Assembly (NCBI GenBank): GCA_040752025.1
Contig: JBFMFR010000052.1
Location: 1 to 50,826 of the forward strand
Length of the DNA stretch: 50,826 bases
Reading direction: 5' to 3'
Source of the DNA: JBFMFR01 sp040752025
Lineage (GTDB): Bacteria > Chloroflexota > Anaerolineae > Anaerolineales > UBA4823
The notes below the pieces were generated by a model. The model made no database searches. It was given only the letters and a program-made list of their open reading frames with translations, and had not been told where the DNA came from. Below are positions 49,662 to 50,826 of the stretch, piece by piece. Numbering within the stretch: the stretch's first letter is position 1; the number at the start of each line of letters is the position of its first letter. Both the position numbers and the translations under genes were made by a program.

Positions 49662-50435
49662 TCAGCGGGCGAAGACGTGGCCGCAGCCGGGCACGGCAGC
49701 AGGGTCGCGGCGGCCGAGCCAGATGTCGCGCAGCCAGAGCGAGCCTTCCGAGGCGATCTCGAAGCAGCCCTGTAAATCCAGGCCGGTGGGGATGAAGTTG
49801 CCCGAGGCGACTTCCAGGCTCAGGGTGCCTTGCTGGAGGTCGTAGGTGTAGCTGCCCCAGTAGTCGTGGTAGATCTCGAAGGGGGTGAAGGTGGCGAGGA
49901 ATTCACCGCTGGCTTTGAAGACCAGCTCGCGCAGGCCATCCTGGGCGGGTGAAAGCTCGCCGGTGGTGCAATCGATCTGGGAGGCTTCGTGCCAGGTGCC
50001 GACCAGCGGGTTGGCGGCGGGGGTGTAGACGCGCAGGGTGGTGGTGACGAAGCGCCGCCCATTCTCGACATCGGCTGTGACGGTGTAGGTGGTCCCGTCG
50101 GCGACGTTGGGCTGGATGATGAGCACGCCGGTGCGCGGCTCGATGCTAGCGCCCTGGGCGGGCTCGACGGACCAGCGGGCGCGGACGTCCACGGGCTCGA
50201 AGTAATAGCAGCATTCGTTGGTGCCCAGGCGCAGCTCCAGGCGGTCGCCGGGCTGGGCCTGGCCGCCCTGGCCGTCCGAGATGACCAGGCGTTCGAGGGT
50301 GCCCTGGTCGAGGCGGATGGAGGGGGAGAGAAGCTGGCAGGAGAGCGTTGCAATGATTGCCAGCGAGATCGATAATGCAGCGAGGAGGGGGTGTGCCTGC
50401 GGACGGCAAGTACTATTTTGTGGGATCGTTTTCAT
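49662..50435 (-). CDS. Lipoprotein of unknown function
   Basis: 257 residues. Lipoprotein signal ISLAIIATLSC (Cys33). The mature part starts with a beta-rich region (ERLVISDGQGGQAQPGDRLE) containing a CC pair in NECCYYFEPVDV, similar to Ig/cohesin-like extracellular modules. Residues about 140-240 resemble a lipocalin-like stand-alone domain (LVGTWHEASQIDC, LVFKASGEFLATFTPFE, YWGSYTYDLQQGTLSLEV). Anchored outside; ligand unknown. The promoter is immediately upstream (TATAAT at 50454-50459). It converges on the PRC gene with a 34-nt gap. Confidence 0.7.
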   Translation of the reverse strand: MKTIPQNSTCRPQAHPLLAALSISLAIIATLSCQLLSPSIRLDQGTLERLVISDGQGGQAQPGDRLELRLGTNECCYYFEPVDVRARWSVEPAQGASIEPRTGVLIIQPNVADGTTYTVTADVENGRRFVTTTLRVYTPAANPLVGTWHEASQIDCTTGELSPAQDGLRELVFKASGEFLATFTPFEIYHDYWGSYTYDLQQGTLSLEVASGNFIPTGLDLQGCFEIASEGSLWLRDIWLGRRDPAAVPGCGHVFAR

Positions 50436-50453
50436 GGCAAGAATCTCTAGAAA

Positions 50454-50459
50454 ATTATA
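50454..50459 (-). promoter_or_regulatory. Extended -10 promoter of the lipoprotein gene
   Basis: Minus strand TGCTATAAT, with the hexamer at 50454-50459, 18 nt before ATG 50435. The leader would be about 12 nt, with only a weak ribosome binding site. Confidence 0.5.
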
Positions 50460-50522
50460 GCATCCAGCAGGGTAGCGGTCCGGTTTTCAGGAACCGCTGC
50501 ATCTGTTCAAAAAACCGGTGTT

Positions 50523-50699
50523 TCAAGGTGCCAGCATCCAGCCCATGGGCTCCATATCTGCGGCGATTTGGGCGGCGAAACCCTTTATCCGATCTACCAA
50601 GATCACCCGGCTGTGATCTTGCTCATATCGATCATACAGTACCAATTGGCTGCTATCTGGCGACCAGATTGGCGTTGGGGGGATTGCTGAATATCCATC
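50523..50699 (-). pseudogene. C-terminal remnant of a TolB/WD40-like propeller protein
   Basis: 58 codons ending at TGA 50523-50525 read PPTPIWSPDSSQLVLYDRYE, then VILVDRIKGFAAQIAADMEP, then MGWMLAP. The P-x-W-S-P-D-S-S-x-L blade is diagnostic of TolB/PD40-type beta-propellers, where the final blade often ends with such a WSPD repeat. In the upstream direction the frame is closed by stop codons at about 50700, near the putative mobile-element boundary. This is therefore the cut-off 3' end of a former gene. Confidence 0.6.
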
Positions 50700-50738
50700 C
50701 TACTCTATCTATGGGTTAGAAAATGAGCCGATAGGGCC

Positions 50739-50808
50739 TTGACAAAATGGCCGTTCACTGCGAATCTTTGTGTATCCAAAAGCACAAAGGAGCACATTAT
50801 GAACGGCC
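50739..50808 (+). promoter_or_regulatory. IS leader: -35-like element and nested hairpin over the start
   Basis: TTGACA (50739-50744) is followed by two nested inverted repeats: GGCCGTTCA (50749-50757) with TGAACGGCC (50800-50808), and CTTTGTG (50766-50772) with CACAAAG (50783-50789). The outer right arm includes the last two bases of the start codon at 50799, and the inner right arm covers most of the AAAGGAG ribosome binding site (50786-50792). The folded mRNA should therefore be poorly translated. Confidence 0.6.
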
Positions 50809-50826
50809 TAACCAACTATATCACAA
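50799..50826 (+). CDS. Probable transposase start, partial
   Basis: ATG 50799 has AAAGGAG 6 nt upstream and encodes MNGLTNYIT before the window ends. Nine residues are too few for a family call. It is considered a transposase because the leader folds into a start-sequestering hairpin and because it abuts a truncated host gene (50523-50699). It could be any gene with a structured leader. Confidence 0.35.

Noticed and set aside
1..50826. CRISPR arrays, tRNA and rRNA genes
   Set aside because: No regularly spaced repeats of 23-40 bp, no tRNA-like acceptor/TPsiC pattern and no rRNA signature were noticed. A tRNAscan or Infernal run would be decisive.

Overview
The window looks like about 51 kb of chromosome from a GC-rich, probably anaerobic or facultative member of the Chloroflexota, Anaerolineae-like. 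This is inferred from gene content only: a tungsten-type aldehyde ferredoxin oxidoreductase with its own cofactor genes, PspC, AidB-like acyl-CoA dehydrogenase, multi-GAF hybrid kinases, many Cys-anchored lipoproteins and very small membrane proteins. No rRNA, tRNA or CRISPR array was seen. Both window edges run into what look like insertion-sequence transposase starts (1-55, minus; 50799-50826, plus). Each start codon sits in or beside an inverted repeat.

Layout. 0.1-1.4 kb: AT-rich HNH nuclease gene, probably acquired. 1.5-8.0 kb: a MacB/LolCDE-like ABC export operon (ATPase, FtsX permease, lipoprotein membrane-fusion protein) followed by a small membrane ORF and a lipoprotein alpha/beta hydrolase. 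A decayed copy of the fusion protein's C-terminus lies at 1.55-1.79 kb. 8.1-9.0 kb: PIN/Phd-type toxin-antitoxin pair with a clear promoter and operator. 9.1-13.6 kb: NarL-type two-component pair, MFS transporter and a receiver-SpoIIE phosphatase. 13.7-18.5 kb: an alpha-toroid protein convergent with an 1147-residue membrane/beta-propeller protein, then a small integral membrane protein. 18.6-23.0 kb: small Arg-rich membrane peptide, acyl-CoA dehydrogenase, PspC, UvrC and a 39-residue membrane protein. 23.0-29.0 kb: a 1996-residue GAF/PAS hybrid histidine kinase. 29.3-34.0 kb: MoaD, a hypothetical protein, AOR, MoaD-like protein and MoaA. 34.0-42.3 kb: a tyrosine-recombinase-like protein lacking catalytic residues, lipoprotein, HD protein, SanA/YdcF protein, FolC, Lon and a Schlafen/AlbA-type ATP-binding protein. 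42.4-45.4 kb: HicB-like protein, then a CopB-type ATPase with a His/Met-rich cytochrome c. 45.7-49.7 kb: secreted protein, IF-1, a bacterial eRF1-like (baeRF) protein, a broken mgtC and a tandem PRC-barrel protein. 49.7-50.8 kb: lipoprotein, a truncated TolB-type propeller remnant and the right-hand mobile element.

How genes work together. The W/Mo block supplies the MPT precursor (MoaA) and sulfur carriers (MoaD types) for AOR, with AOR and moaA transcribed divergently around a palindrome. The copper ATPase and cytochrome probably form a metal-handling operon. IF-1, baeRF and PRC-barrel genes lie co-directionally behind one good promoter and suggest a translation/stress cassette; this is the least described grouping here. 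Several genes lack a Shine-Dalgarno but have a -10-like hexamer ending exactly 6 nt before the ATG, which suggests leaderless transcription. All functional statements come from recognising motifs by eye; no database search was run.
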